Shown here: one piece after another, positions 34,827 through 44,112 of the stretch
How the letters are laid out: every line of letters starts with the position of its first letter
How positions within the stretch are numbered: position 1 is the stretch's first letter
From: Paenarthrobacter sp. AR 02
Lineage (GTDB): Bacteria; Actinomycetota; Actinomycetes; Actinomycetales; Micrococcaceae
Length of the DNA: 64,000 nucleotides
Reading direction: 5' to 3'
NCBI RefSeq assembly: GCF_021538675.1
Contig: NZ_JAJUKH010000015.1
Coordinates: forward strand, 1-64,000
Made by a program: the position numbers and the translations under genes
Notes under the pieces: model-generated
The model's database searches: none
Told to the model about the DNA's origin: nothing
The model's input: only the letters and a program-made list of their open reading frames with translations

Positions 34827-36331
34827 CCACCGCCAGCGGGCAGGACCGCACCCTGGGTCACCGGGCTGCGAGCGCGACGCTCTGGGGCGGGGTCAACATG
34901 GCCCTGGGCAGGGTCGTCCAGTTCGCCACCACCATCATCGTGGCCCGGCTGCTGGCACCTGAACACTTTGGGGCACTCGCAGTAGCCATCGTGGTACAGA
35001 CGATCGCGACGAACATGGCTGAACTCGGCGCGACGGCGGCACTGGCCAGGGGAGAGGGCGATCCGGACAGGATCGCTCCAACGGTGTTCTCCATTGCCCT
35101 CCTGACCAGCGGGATCATGACGGCCGCTGCGGTCATCCTTGCCCCGGCCCTGGCAGCGGCCTTTGACGACCCCGCAGCGACACCGGTCATCCAGGTACTC
35201 TCGATCACCATCCTCCTGCAGGGCCTTGGTGCCGTGCCTTCGACCATGGTGTGGCGGGAGTTCCTGCAGAAGCCGCGTGTCGTCGTCGATCTTTGCAGCC
35301 TGGTGACAGTGCTGGTCCTGGTGGTTCCGATGGCGCTGGACGGCTGGGGTGCCATGGCGCTCGCCTGGTCCAGGGTGGGCGGTCAACTGGTTGCGATGGC
35401 CGGGTACTGGATCATTACGCCGAAAAGGTATGGACCGGGTTTCGACCGCCAGGTGGCTGCCGGGATTTTGACCTTGGGAATGCCGCTCGCGATGGCCAAC
35501 CTGGTGGTGTTTGTCACCCTGAATGTTGACTATTTGCTGGTGGGGCGGATGTTGGATCCGACGGCGTTGGGCCTGTACCTGCTCGCGTTCAACCTGGCAG
35601 GGCTGCCAAGTTCGGTGATCACTGCCGTGATCCGGGCTACAGCGGTTCCAACTTTCGGCAGGCTTTTCGCTGAAGGCACCTTGGGCCCGCTTGCAGCGAA
35701 GTTTGTGAGCGGGGTGTCCTATTGCGCCTTTCCGATCTCGGCCATGGTCGTAGCGCTGGCACACCCGTTGATCGTGACCGCCTACGGTGGGCCGTGGGCG
35801 CCGGCGAGCGTCGCACTGGCAACACTGGGGGTCTTCGGTGCCACGAGGATCCTGGTGGAACTCTTCGCTGACCTGAGCGTCGGGGCAGGCCGGACCGGTT
35901 GGCTGTTCTGGGTGCAGGTCGCCTGGCTCCTCACCCTCACGCCTGCGCTCTTCTTCGGCATCGCGTGGTGGGGGATAGCGGGTGCGGGGGTAGCCCACGC
36001 GACAGTGGCCTGCCTGGTGGTCATTCCGCTCTACGTAAAGTCCCTGACGACGGTACTGCACGTTTCAGCGTGGCAGCTCCTGCGCGGCAGTACCGTTCCG
36101 CTGCTGGGCGCAACGGTGGCCGGGCTCGCCGCATGGCTGGCCACCCGGGGGATGGAAAACCCGGCAGCAGCGCTCGCCGTCGGGACCGTTCTCGGTACGG
36201 CACTGTATGCCCTCCTGACTTTCCGCCAAGGCAAACTCCTGTTCGCCGACATTCGAGCATTACTGAGGCCCAGGGCCGCCGCCTACGATCCGGCCGGCTC
36301 CGCCCCTCCCGGAGAGGCGGCAAGACCATGA
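34823..36331 (+). CDS. Wzx-like polysaccharide flippase (MOP superfamily)
   Basis: The 502-residue membrane protein has about 12-14 hydrophobic segments. It begins with the family pattern LWGGVNMALGRVVQFATTIIVARLLAPEHFG and has an internal second repeat (FDRQVAAGILTLGMPLAMANL). It is predicted to flip undecaprenyl-linked repeats to the outer face. ATGA junctions at both ends tie it to the glycosyltransferases around it. Confidence 0.88.
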   Translation: MTTASGQDRTLGHRAASATLWGGVNMALGRVVQFATTIIVARLLAPEHFGALAVAIVVQTIATNMAELGATAALARGEGDPDRIAPTVFSIALLTSGIMTAAAVILAPALAAAFDDPAATPVIQVLSITILLQGLGAVPSTMVWREFLQKPRVVVDLCSLVTVLVLVVPMALDGWGAMALAWSRVGGQLVAMAGYWIITPKRYGPGFDRQVAAGILTLGMPLAMANLVVFVTLNVDYLLVGRMLDPTALGLYLLAFNLAGLPSSVITAVIRATAVPTFGRLFAEGTLGPLAAKFVSGVSYCAFPISAMVVALAHPLIVTAYGGPWAPASVALATLGVFGATRILVELFADLSVGAGRTGWLFWVQVAWLLTLTPALFFGIAWWGIAGAGVAHATVACLVVIPLYVKSLTTVLHVSAWQLLRGSTVPLLGATVAGLAAWLATRGMENPAAALAVGTVLGTALYALLTFRQGKLLFADIRALLRPRAAAYDPAGSAPPGEAARP

Positions 36332-37599
36332 CAACACGGCTCCCGGCAACAACCCGGCTTGCTGCCGACCGTCTGCGCAGGGACGGCTGGCGGGCACTGG
36401 CCAGAACAGTGGCCGCGAAAGCAGCAACCATCGCCACCGACAGGTGGAACCTCGCCGAACCGACCCTTCCCTTGCGGGAAGAGGACATCATGGACTCCCG
36501 TTCCAGCGTCCGGACTTCCCCTGAACCGAAGATGGCTGGCTCCCTCAACGTCGGCTGGATTTGTACGCCTCCGGCACCGGGCTCAGGGGGGCACACCACG
36601 TTCTTCCGAATGGTCGAGGAGATGGAACAACGCGGCCACCATTGCACCCTGTTCCTCTACGACACCAATGATGACGAGGTACGCCGTCACGAAGACACCA
36701 TCCACAGCCACTGGCCGGCGCTGCGTGCCGGGGTTCGCAGCGCCACACAAGGGATGGAAGGGGTGGACGCCATGGTAGCCAGCTCATGGCCCACGGCACA
36801 TGTTGCTGCGGGCAGGGCCCCGGCCGGCGTCCACCTCTTCTATTTCATCCAGGACTACGAGCCTTACTTCTACCCCCGCGGGTTCCTCTACGCCCTGGCC
36901 GAAGACAGCTACCGGCTGGGACTGACCACAGTCGCCCTCGGCCCGATGATCTCCGAGGTGATGCGCAACGAACTTGGCCAACCTGCCCAGGCCGTCATTC
37001 CTTATGGCACCGACACCGCAACGTACCGGCGGCTCAGTCCAGCCCCAGCCGCCAACCGCACGGGCGTTGTGTACTACGCCAAGAAAAAGGTGGACAGGCG
37101 CGGCTACCTCCTGGCCAAACTCACGTTGGAACGGTTCCACTCCCTCCGACCCGAACAGGAAATCCACGTTTACGGGGACACTGTCACGGGTTGGCCGATA
37201 CCTGTGACCAACCACGGCAACCTCAGCCCCGCCGACTTGAACGTCCTGTACAACCAAACAATCGCCGGCCTGGCTGTTTCGTTCACCAACGTCTCCCTGG
37301 TTCCCGGCGAATTGCTCTCGGCAGGATGCGTTCCGGTGCTCAACGAAGCGGCCTTCGCGTCGGGGCTGCTCACCGACCCTGACGCCGTCTGGGCCCCGGC
37401 AACACCCGCTGGCCTGGCCATGGCGCTCGCAGATGTGGTCGCCACTCCGGGCGTGGAGGCACGCGCGGCAGCCATCGCGGGCAGGAAACGGCTGGACTGG
37501 TCCGACTCCCGCCAGGCGTTCGCGCAGCTGATCGAATCGTGGTGCGCGGGCCAACCCTTGGACGTTCCGGGCAGCTCTTTGCGGGGAGCCAGGCCATGA
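36328..37599 (+). CDS. WsaF-like family 4 glycosyltransferase
   Basis: The 423-residue protein lacks a signal peptide. It has GWICTPPAPGSGGHTTFFRM at the N-terminal domain and LFYFIQDYEPYFYPRGFLY, a signature of the WsaF group. A GT4-like C domain contains IPYGTDTATYRRL and VSLVPGELLSAGCVPVLNE. WsaF of Geobacillus is a rhamnosyltransferase, and rml genes are nearby, so rhamnosyl transfer is plausible. It is coupled by ATGA to neighbours. Confidence 0.8.
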   Translation: MTTRLPATTRLAADRLRRDGWRALARTVAAKAATIATDRWNLAEPTLPLREEDIMDSRSSVRTSPEPKMAGSLNVGWICTPPAPGSGGHTTFFRMVEEMEQRGHHCTLFLYDTNDDEVRRHEDTIHSHWPALRAGVRSATQGMEGVDAMVASSWPTAHVAAGRAPAGVHLFYFIQDYEPYFYPRGFLYALAEDSYRLGLTTVALGPMISEVMRNELGQPAQAVIPYGTDTATYRRLSPAPAANRTGVVYYAKKKVDRRGYLLAKLTLERFHSLRPEQEIHVYGDTVTGWPIPVTNHGNLSPADLNVLYNQTIAGLAVSFTNVSLVPGELLSAGCVPVLNEAAFASGLLTDPDAVWAPATPAGLAMALADVVATPGVEARAAAIAGRKRLDWSDSRQAFAQLIESWCAGQPLDVPGSSLRGARP

Positions 37600-39056
37600 A
37601 GTCCCTTCGGAGGACCCTCATCTTCCCGGCCCCACGCGAGGTGCAGCCCAGCGAGCTGTCGGAGTTCACCGGCAAGGGTGGCCACGTGGGACTATTGCTG
37701 AAATTCGCAGTTTTCGGCATCTTTTTCTTCCCGTCCAACATGGTCATCAAGCCCATCGGTGCTGCGGGCACGGTTCCGATCATCCTGGCTGTCCTGCTAC
37801 TGGCGGTCTGGCTGTCGTCGGCGCTTTTTGGACTGCACAATCCGCTGAAGTCCAGTAATCCAGGTCGTCTGGGCCTGGGACTGCTGTGGGTGGGTTCATG
37901 CGCCTCCTACGCAGCTTTGTTTTCGGGCTTTACGGGTAACACCAACGTGTCGGCGCAGGCCGCGGCCGATCGCTGGCTGATCCTGATTCTTGCCTGCGGC
38001 GGAATAGCCCTGGTGACCAGCGAGGCTGTGCGCACCCTCGACAACGCCATGTCACTGGTGCGGGCCATCCTTGCCGGCGCGTTCTTCTGCTGCATCGTCG
38101 CATTGATCCAGTTCCTCTTCCGCGTCAACCCCATGGTGTGGATCCAGGAAGCCATGGTGGGGTTCACGGACAACGGCGGCAACACGGCCTTCCAGGTGCG
38201 CGGATTCATGACACGCGTTGCCGGCAGCACCTTCCACTCGATTGAGCTGGCAGTCGTCTGCGCCATGTTGCTGCCATTATCCATCTGGCGCGGGCTCTAT
38301 GACCGCTCGGGATACAAATGGTTCCACTGGACGGGGACAGCCCTGCTGGTCGTCGCCATCGCATCCACCGTGTCACGGTCCGGTGTTCTCGGATTGTTCC
38401 TCGGGCTTGCAGTCTTTATCCCCTTCATGCCCCGGGTGGCCCGCCGATGGGCGGTGATAGCCGCACCAGCAGCCATGGCTGCACTGTTTGTCGCCATCCC
38501 CGGACTCGTTGGCACTTTGACGTCATCCTTCACCGCCGGGAACAGTGACCCGTCCCTGACCACGCGGACAAACAACTATCCCCGCGTCGCGGAGATGTTC
38601 GGCGAGCTCCCATACCTGGGGCTTGGACCCGGGAACTATATGCCCGACAACGCGCTTTACATCCTGGACAACCAGTACCTCAACTCCCTGGTCACCCTGG
38701 GCCTGGTGGGCTTCGTCGGTACGTTGGCGTACCTGGCCTTGCCGGCCATTTCATCGTTCATCGCGGCGCGGGCATCCCGGATCGCTCCGCTCCGCTGCCT
38801 TGCCGGGGCGGTAGCTGCGGGCGGGGCGGTGGCTGCAGGCTGCTCACTGACGTTCGACTCCATGGCGTTTCCCGTTTTCGCACTGTCCTACCCCCTCATC
38901 GTCGGGCTCGGAGGAGGGACCTGGGTCATGATCCGCCGCGAAATCGAGCTTCGGAACAACAAAGCACCGGATCACCACAACAGCGGGCCGCCCTCGCAGG
39001 GACCTCCAAGCCAACCGTCAACACCGAATGCAAAGGCAGACACATGGACCCGGTAG
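37596..39056 (+). CDS. Wzy-like O-antigen ligase/polymerase family protein
   Basis: The 486-residue membrane protein has about ten hydrophobic segments and a large extracellular loop (residues about 320-370). The loop contains TTRTNNYPRVAEMFGELPYLGLGPGNYM, the O-antigen ligase pattern. SRSGVLGLFLGLAVF precedes it. It likely polymerises repeat units at the outer face. Its C-terminal 40 residues are a Pro/Ser-rich tail. The start is coupled to the GT4 gene, and the stop runs 13 nt into the next gene. Confidence 0.82.
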   Translation: MKSLRRTLIFPAPREVQPSELSEFTGKGGHVGLLLKFAVFGIFFFPSNMVIKPIGAAGTVPIILAVLLLAVWLSSALFGLHNPLKSSNPGRLGLGLLWVGSCASYAALFSGFTGNTNVSAQAAADRWLILILACGGIALVTSEAVRTLDNAMSLVRAILAGAFFCCIVALIQFLFRVNPMVWIQEAMVGFTDNGGNTAFQVRGFMTRVAGSTFHSIELAVVCAMLLPLSIWRGLYDRSGYKWFHWTGTALLVVAIASTVSRSGVLGLFLGLAVFIPFMPRVARRWAVIAAPAAMAALFVAIPGLVGTLTSSFTAGNSDPSLTTRTNNYPRVAEMFGELPYLGLGPGNYMPDNALYILDNQYLNSLVTLGLVGFVGTLAYLALPAISSFIAARASRIAPLRCLAGAVAAGGAVAAGCSLTFDSMAFPVFALSYPLIVGLGGGTWVMIRREIELRNNKAPDHHNSGPPSQGPPSQPSTPNAKADTWTR

Positions 39057-39898
39057 CAGTCATCAGAACGTTATGGCACCACAAACTCATCGTGCTGCCG
39101 GTCCTGCTGGTCACGGCCCTAGCAGCAATCTATGTCTACACCTTGGCCCCACGGTCCTACGAGGCCAAGGCGACCTACGCGATCGTCAACCCCAAGATCC
39201 CCACAGCAGCAGAACTGGAGAAGAACCCTCAGCTCAGCAACCTCAACTCGGACAACCCCTACCTCCGATCGGCGGACTCTTCCCTGATCGCGCAGGTGGT
39301 AGGCACCCGCTTGAGTGACGACGCCACCGGCGACGCGCTGCTCCGGGACGGACTCAGCACCGATTTCACGGTGCAGCGACCACCGGCATCTTTCCTGATC
39401 GAGATTTCGGCAGTCTCGAGCAGCAAGGACAAAGCAGTCGCCACGGTCAAGGCGCTCGGAGCGCGGCTGGAGTCCGACCTTTTGGCGATCCAGACTGTCA
39501 ACGGCGCCGACGCACGGTACCTGTACACATCCCTGATGATCGCCGCACCGGACAACGCCACTGAACAGTTCTCCAGCCGGCTGAGGTCACTCATCGTCGT
39601 CCTGGTTGCCGGGGTGGTCCTCACCTTCGGTGCCGTGTCCATTGCCCGGGGCTTGGAATCATCCCGGTCACGGATCCTCTCAGCCGCCCCAGACGGGGAT
39701 CGGCGGAAGAGAGCACGCCGCCGGCATGAGAAAGACCACGATGACCTGCCGGTGGGCGGAAAGCTTGACGAACTGACCATCGAGGACGTGCTGAATCCCG
39801 CCGAGGCTGATCAGTTCTTCGCCGCCAACGCACCCTTGGCCAAGACCTTGAAAACCAGCAGCAACGGGAAAACGCCCGTCAAGGAAACGTCGGCCTGA
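39044..39898 (+). CDS. Wzz-like chain-length regulator (no kinase domain)
   Basis: The 284-residue protein has a first membrane segment LIVLPVLLVTALAAIYVYTL after a short cytosolic end. An extracytoplasmic coil-like region follows, then a second segment (SLIVVLVAGVVLTFGAVSI, residues about 185-208) and a basic cytosolic tail. This is Wzz/polysaccharide co-polymerase topology. A fused BY-kinase (Walker motifs) is absent. Chain length of the polymer made by the preceding polymerase is its likely target. Confidence 0.75.
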   Translation: MDPVAVIRTLWHHKLIVLPVLLVTALAAIYVYTLAPRSYEAKATYAIVNPKIPTAAELEKNPQLSNLNSDNPYLRSADSSLIAQVVGTRLSDDATGDALLRDGLSTDFTVQRPPASFLIEISAVSSSKDKAVATVKALGARLESDLLAIQTVNGADARYLYTSLMIAAPDNATEQFSSRLRSLIVVLVAGVVLTFGAVSIARGLESSRSRILSAAPDGDRRKRARRRHEKDHDDLPVGGKLDELTIEDVLNPAEADQFFAANAPLAKTLKTSSNGKTPVKETSA

Positions 39899-39908
39899 AA
39901 GGTAGTCC

Positions 39909-41252
39909 GTGAAACGAAGGACAATAGGCGTCCTGGCAGGCACTGCTTTGGCCGGCGTCGCCGTTGCCGTGGCGGCCGCCAGCGGAGTCCCTCCCTTCAC
40001 CGGCCCTCCTGCACCGGCCAGCAGCCAGCCCGGGACCACAGCGACCCCGCCACCGTCCTATGAGGGCGTCGTGCTGCGACCCGTCGACGGGGGCGCGGAC
40101 TACTACGGACGATTCAGGAACGGGCTCCCCGCCGATCCCGCCTATTTCCCTCTTGCCGTCTGGTTCGAGAGTGTCCTGGACAAGGGCAACATCGCCCTGG
40201 ACACCCAAGCCGGCCTCAATACCTATGTCGAGCTGACCGCCAACTCCGACCTCCAACTGGTGCGGGCCTCGAACATGTACGCCATCCCCACCTTCGACTC
40301 TGCCTATGCCTCCGGTTTCGCGCTCAGTGATGAAGTGGACATGTGGGCTGGACCGGGCAGCACTCCCTGGACCGGAAAGTACCCCGGGGAGGGGCCACTC
40401 TGCATTCCCGAGGAGAGCAAGTGCGGGTACACGGTACAGAAAGAACGCCGCGCCGTTGCCCCGACAGGTGCCATGCTCTACGCCAACTACGGCAAGGGCG
40501 TGGCCTTCTGGCTCTCAGATGAAGAATCCGTCGAGTTCTTCAAAGGCGTCCAGGACGTCGTCTCAGCCGACACATACTGGTTTACCGACCCCAGCATCTG
40601 CGCCAAAGGCGAAGGAGGCGCCATCGTGGGCTACACACGGGACCTCACCCCTGGCGAATGCCGGCTCGCAGCCAACTACGGCTGGACCATAGACCGGATC
40701 CGAAAGCTGCAACCGGCCGGAAAGGCCACCCCCATCTGGGCCTTCGTGGAAGCCGGGCATCCCTTCAAGGATTCGCCCAACGCCACAACCATCACCGCCC
40801 CCCAGATCCGCGCTGCCGTATGGAGCAGCCTGATCCATGGTGCAAGGGGAGTGATCTACTTCAACCACAACTTCGGGGGCGACTGCATTTCCCAGCACGT
40901 CCTGCGGGACTGCGGCACCCAAGTCCGACCAACAGTGACGGCACTGAACCAACAGATCACTAAGCTCGCGCCCGTCCTCAACGCACCCTTCCTGGACGGT
41001 GCCACCACAGCAACCGGCCCGGTGGACCTCAGCACCAAAATGTACGACCATACGGCCTACATCTTCGCCGGTGCCACCAAGCCAGCCGGCGGTCAGGCGA
41101 CCTTCACCCTCAAGTGCGGCGGCAGCTCCGCCGTCGTGATCGACGAAAACCGGACCATTCCCATCCTCGACGGCCACTTAACCGATACCTTCCAGGACGG
41201 CAACGCCGTCCACCTGTACCGCATCGAAGGAGGCGGGAACTGCGGCTTCTGA
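39909..41252 (+). CDS. Secreted putative glycosidase of the EPS cluster
   Basis: The 447-residue protein starts with KRR and a hydrophobic stretch (residues 7-25), a typical signal peptide, followed by a Pro/Thr/Ser linker to about residue 50. The remainder resembles a TIM-barrel glycoside hydrolase: FPLAVWFES, LNTYVELT, YAIPTFDS, FWLSDEES (acidic triad at 204-206), WAFVEAG (Glu281) and GVIYFNHNFGG. Eight cysteines in the exported part could form four disulfides. No family could be recalled with certainty. Its place right after the Wzz-like gene suggests action on the exported polymer, like PslG or PelA. That role is inference. Confidence 0.6.
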   Translation: MKRRTIGVLAGTALAGVAVAVAAASGVPPFTGPPAPASSQPGTTATPPPSYEGVVLRPVDGGADYYGRFRNGLPADPAYFPLAVWFESVLDKGNIALDTQAGLNTYVELTANSDLQLVRASNMYAIPTFDSAYASGFALSDEVDMWAGPGSTPWTGKYPGEGPLCIPEESKCGYTVQKERRAVAPTGAMLYANYGKGVAFWLSDEESVEFFKGVQDVVSADTYWFTDPSICAKGEGGAIVGYTRDLTPGECRLAANYGWTIDRIRKLQPAGKATPIWAFVEAGHPFKDSPNATTITAPQIRAAVWSSLIHGARGVIYFNHNFGGDCISQHVLRDCGTQVRPTVTALNQQITKLAPVLNAPFLDGATTATGPVDLSTKMYDHTAYIFAGATKPAGGQATFTLKCGGSSAVVIDENRTIPILDGHLTDTFQDGNAVHLYRIEGGGNCGF

Positions 41253-43934
41253 CTAGCGGCTGGTCTCGTCCCGCTCCCAGGCAGTAACGGGCCTACGGCC
41301 CACCAGCGGACGACGACGGCCCGCAACGGCGAAGACGGCGTACACGGCGGCGTCAACAGCAGTCAGAGGCCCCCGCACGGACGTAAGCAGCTCACGCAGG
41401 GTACGGGAGGCCGATTGCCCCGCGAATCGTTCATCCTGCTGCGCGTTCCCACGATACGTCCGCCGAAGAACGGCCAGCAAGGAAGCCGGGGTGCGTGGCG
41501 TCCGCACCACCACAGGTACCGTGGCCACGACTGCCTTCTCCGAACCACTGAACAGACGATCCACGTAGTAGTCGTCCCCGGTCAGGGAAGGAAATACACC
41601 CAAACGATCGTGCCCCGCGTGGCTCAGGGCGTACGCCCCCGCACCCCACAGGCCCTGCGCATTGGCCGGCACCCGGCCGCGGGCCCGGTAGTAAGAGCGC
41701 ACCAACCCAGAAGCGCCACTGGTGTCGTAGCGGAACACCGGGCGGGCAGCAAGCAACGGCCCCTCGGCAAGGGACCGCAAAACGTCCGCCACCGCTTCCG
41801 AGCTGACCTCGATGTCCGCGTCCAAATACAGCCGTGGCCAAAGACCCGCAACCTGGTCGGCGGCATTCAACGCCGCAGACTTCGAAGCAGCCTCAACGTG
41901 AAGCACACGCACCCCCTGGAACGTCGATGCGATGGCCTCCGTCTCGTCCGTGCACCCATTACAGGCAACAATGACCTCCACCGTGCCCCAAGCAAGGACA
42001 CCAGCCAGCGATTCAAGCGTCCGCCCGATCACGGCCGCTTCGTTGTGGGCAGGAATGATCACAGCACCCGCAGGAGGCGGCCCGTCCCCCAACGGGTCCG
42101 TAGTGGCCCTCGTGGCGTGCGGCAACCCTTCCCACTGTCTCCGGCTGCCCACCGCAAACGCAGCCTCACGATGCCCCGGCTTACCCATGCGTACAAGCTC
42201 CCCGGCCAGCACGACGGCGGTAAAGGCCCCCAAACGGGCCGGCGGGAAATACTTCGACGCGTAACGCACACGATTGACCGCCATCAACGCCGTCAACTGC
42301 GGCGAAGAACCCGAACCCCCTCGTTCATGCCACATCCGGGCCAGCGGCTCAAACCACATCGAACCGCCGGACTCCCGGACACGCCGGCAATAATCCGTCT
42401 CCTCCGAGTAGAGGAAGAACTGTTCATCCCAATCACCCACGGCCCGCGCTGTGTCGCCGCTGATCAACAGCGCAGCACCCGTCGCCCAATCCACCAGGTG
42501 TGCGTGCCGGTAGCTTTCCGGGTCGTAGTCCATCTCCGATAACCAACCGGGCCTGCCCTGCACCCGGCTCCCGAACACCGCATCGCCCAGCGCTCGCAGA
42601 ACACTGGGCTCCCGTCGCAGCGACGGATAGACAGTGCCATCGTTGTCCAGCAAGACCGGCACCACCACTGCCGCCCCGGATTCGGCCATCCGGCGACGCA
42701 TGGCCAAAATCGCCCCTTCCTCGACCCGCAAGTCAGGGTTGAGGACGAGGTACGCATCAGCGGCCCCGGCGACGCGCATGGCGGCATTGATTCCGCCCGC
42801 GTATCCGAGGTTGCCACCTGTCGGCACGGCCACGACATCCCGATGCCGTGACAGTTCCAGCATGGTGCGATCGTCCGGGGAGTTGTCGGCCACCACCACC
42901 TTGATGCTTTGCGCAACGGTTTCCTGCCGCAACCCCGCAAGCAGGGGTCCGACGTCGTCGGCATTGTTGTAGGTGACCACCACTACGGCAACGTCGGCTC
43001 TGGACTCCACCGGGACAAACGATCCCGGAGCACGGCTGGGCTCATGCTCCGGGTCGGCTGGGACGAAGGCGGCAGCAGCATTCGGCACTGTGTCGGCAGC
43101 TGGAAGGGGCGTGGCATCGCTGCGCATCCGCAGCTTGAGATAGGCCCCCGGCCCATCCACAAGGTAGCGGTGGGCGAGCCTCGTGGGCTCAAGCATCAGT
43201 CGCCACGCCCACTCAAGGCCATGGGCGCTCACCCAAACCGGTGCCCGCCGGATCCGGCCGGACAGGAAGTCGACAACCGCCCCGAAAGCCAGGAGGACCC
43301 TGGCCCCGGTCAATGGCCCATATTCAGCGATCCAGAGTTCCTGACGCGGCTTGCCCAAGCCCACCACCAGGATGTCCGTTCGGCTGGCAGCTATGTCGGC
43401 GGCCAGGCGGGAGGACGCGTCGACGTCGCTCAGGACTGAACGCTCGGGGGCCCACCATCCTGCGACCACCAGCCTGGGACGCTCCACGGCGAAACGCTCG
43501 CGGATGAGGGCCTGGGCTTCCGGTGATCCTCCCAGGAAACCCACGCGGAGCCCACGCTGCTCAGCCTGGTCAAGCAACGGCCCTATGAGGTCACTGCCGG
43601 CCAATCGGGGCCAGTCACGGTGAGTGAGCCTCCGGGCTTGAGCCACCAGTGGTGCCCCATCAAGCAGCGTCAGCCAGTCCACCGGCACGGGCGGGTTCAA
43701 GGTGCCCGCCCAACGGCTGCCGGCACCGAAGTGCCGGAGGTGATCGAGGTTGGCCGAGCAGACGCCCAGGGGTTTGGCCCCATCCGCAGAGGCACGATCA
43801 ACGATGTCGCGCAGGGCGTCCTCGAATCCCATCAGCTCTACCGGTGCGCCGCCGAGCAGCAGGGAGCGGGCGTTGACGGCGGTACCGCGGTGGGGGAGGA
43901 CGGTCCTCTGCGGGGCGATCTTCGGCAGCAACAT
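41253..43934 (-). CDS. Three-domain glycosyltransferase fusion: WecG/TagA/CpsF + GT2 + GT2
   Basis: The 893-residue cytosolic protein has three domains. A GT26 WecG/TagA-type domain (residues about 35-255) carries VGLGKPRQELWIAEYG. A first GT2 domain (about 315-580) has VVVVTYNN, VLNPDLRVEEG and LYSEETDYCRRV, as in rhamnosyltransferases of the WbbL group. A second GT2 domain (about 625-850) has AVIIPAHNEAAVIGRTL and LYLDADIEVSSEAV. I chose the ATG at 43934. It is convergent with the EPS operon and sits just downstream of rmlCD on the same strand. It may build several linkages in one polypeptide. Confidence 0.85.
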   Translation of the reverse strand: MLLPKIAPQRTVLPHRGTAVNARSLLLGGAPVELMGFEDALRDIVDRASADGAKPLGVCSANLDHLRHFGAGSRWAGTLNPPVPVDWLTLLDGAPLVAQARRLTHRDWPRLAGSDLIGPLLDQAEQRGLRVGFLGGSPEAQALIRERFAVERPRLVVAGWWAPERSVLSDVDASSRLAADIAASRTDILVVGLGKPRQELWIAEYGPLTGARVLLAFGAVVDFLSGRIRRAPVWVSAHGLEWAWRLMLEPTRLAHRYLVDGPGAYLKLRMRSDATPLPAADTVPNAAAAFVPADPEHEPSRAPGSFVPVESRADVAVVVVTYNNADDVGPLLAGLRQETVAQSIKVVVADNSPDDRTMLELSRHRDVVAVPTGGNLGYAGGINAAMRVAGAADAYLVLNPDLRVEEGAILAMRRRMAESGAAVVVPVLLDNDGTVYPSLRREPSVLRALGDAVFGSRVQGRPGWLSEMDYDPESYRHAHLVDWATGAALLISGDTARAVGDWDEQFFLYSEETDYCRRVRESGGSMWFEPLARMWHERGGSGSSPQLTALMAVNRVRYASKYFPPARLGAFTAVVLAGELVRMGKPGHREAAFAVGSRRQWEGLPHATRATTDPLGDGPPPAGAVIIPAHNEAAVIGRTLESLAGVLAWGTVEVIVACNGCTDETEAIASTFQGVRVLHVEAASKSAALNAADQVAGLWPRLYLDADIEVSSEAVADVLRSLAEGPLLAARPVFRYDTSGASGLVRSYYRARGRVPANAQGLWGAGAYALSHAGHDRLGVFPSLTGDDYYVDRLFSGSEKAVVATVPVVVRTPRTPASLLAVLRRTYRGNAQQDERFAGQSASRTLRELLTSVRGPLTAVDAAVYAVFAVAGRRRPLVGRRPVTAWERDETSR

Positions 43935-44112
43935 TCTTGGCTCTCCAGGCTTCGGGGTCCAGCTCAAGGCACAACACATAGCCGGCGATCCTGGGCCGCT
44001 GCACAGCCCTGGGTCGCCGTGGCCAGCGTGGTGCCGGCCTGCCAGTTTGTTTACTTAAGGTGTCTCCCGGCCCGCCCGGACGGGCTGCCGTACGCCAACT
44101 CTAGGACGAATG

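Noticed and set aside
34469..36061. 530-codon minus-strand frame across the glycosyltransferase and Wzx genes
   Set aside because: It is antisense to two coupled genes with clear motifs. Its product is low-complexity Arg/Gln/His-rich and matches no family.
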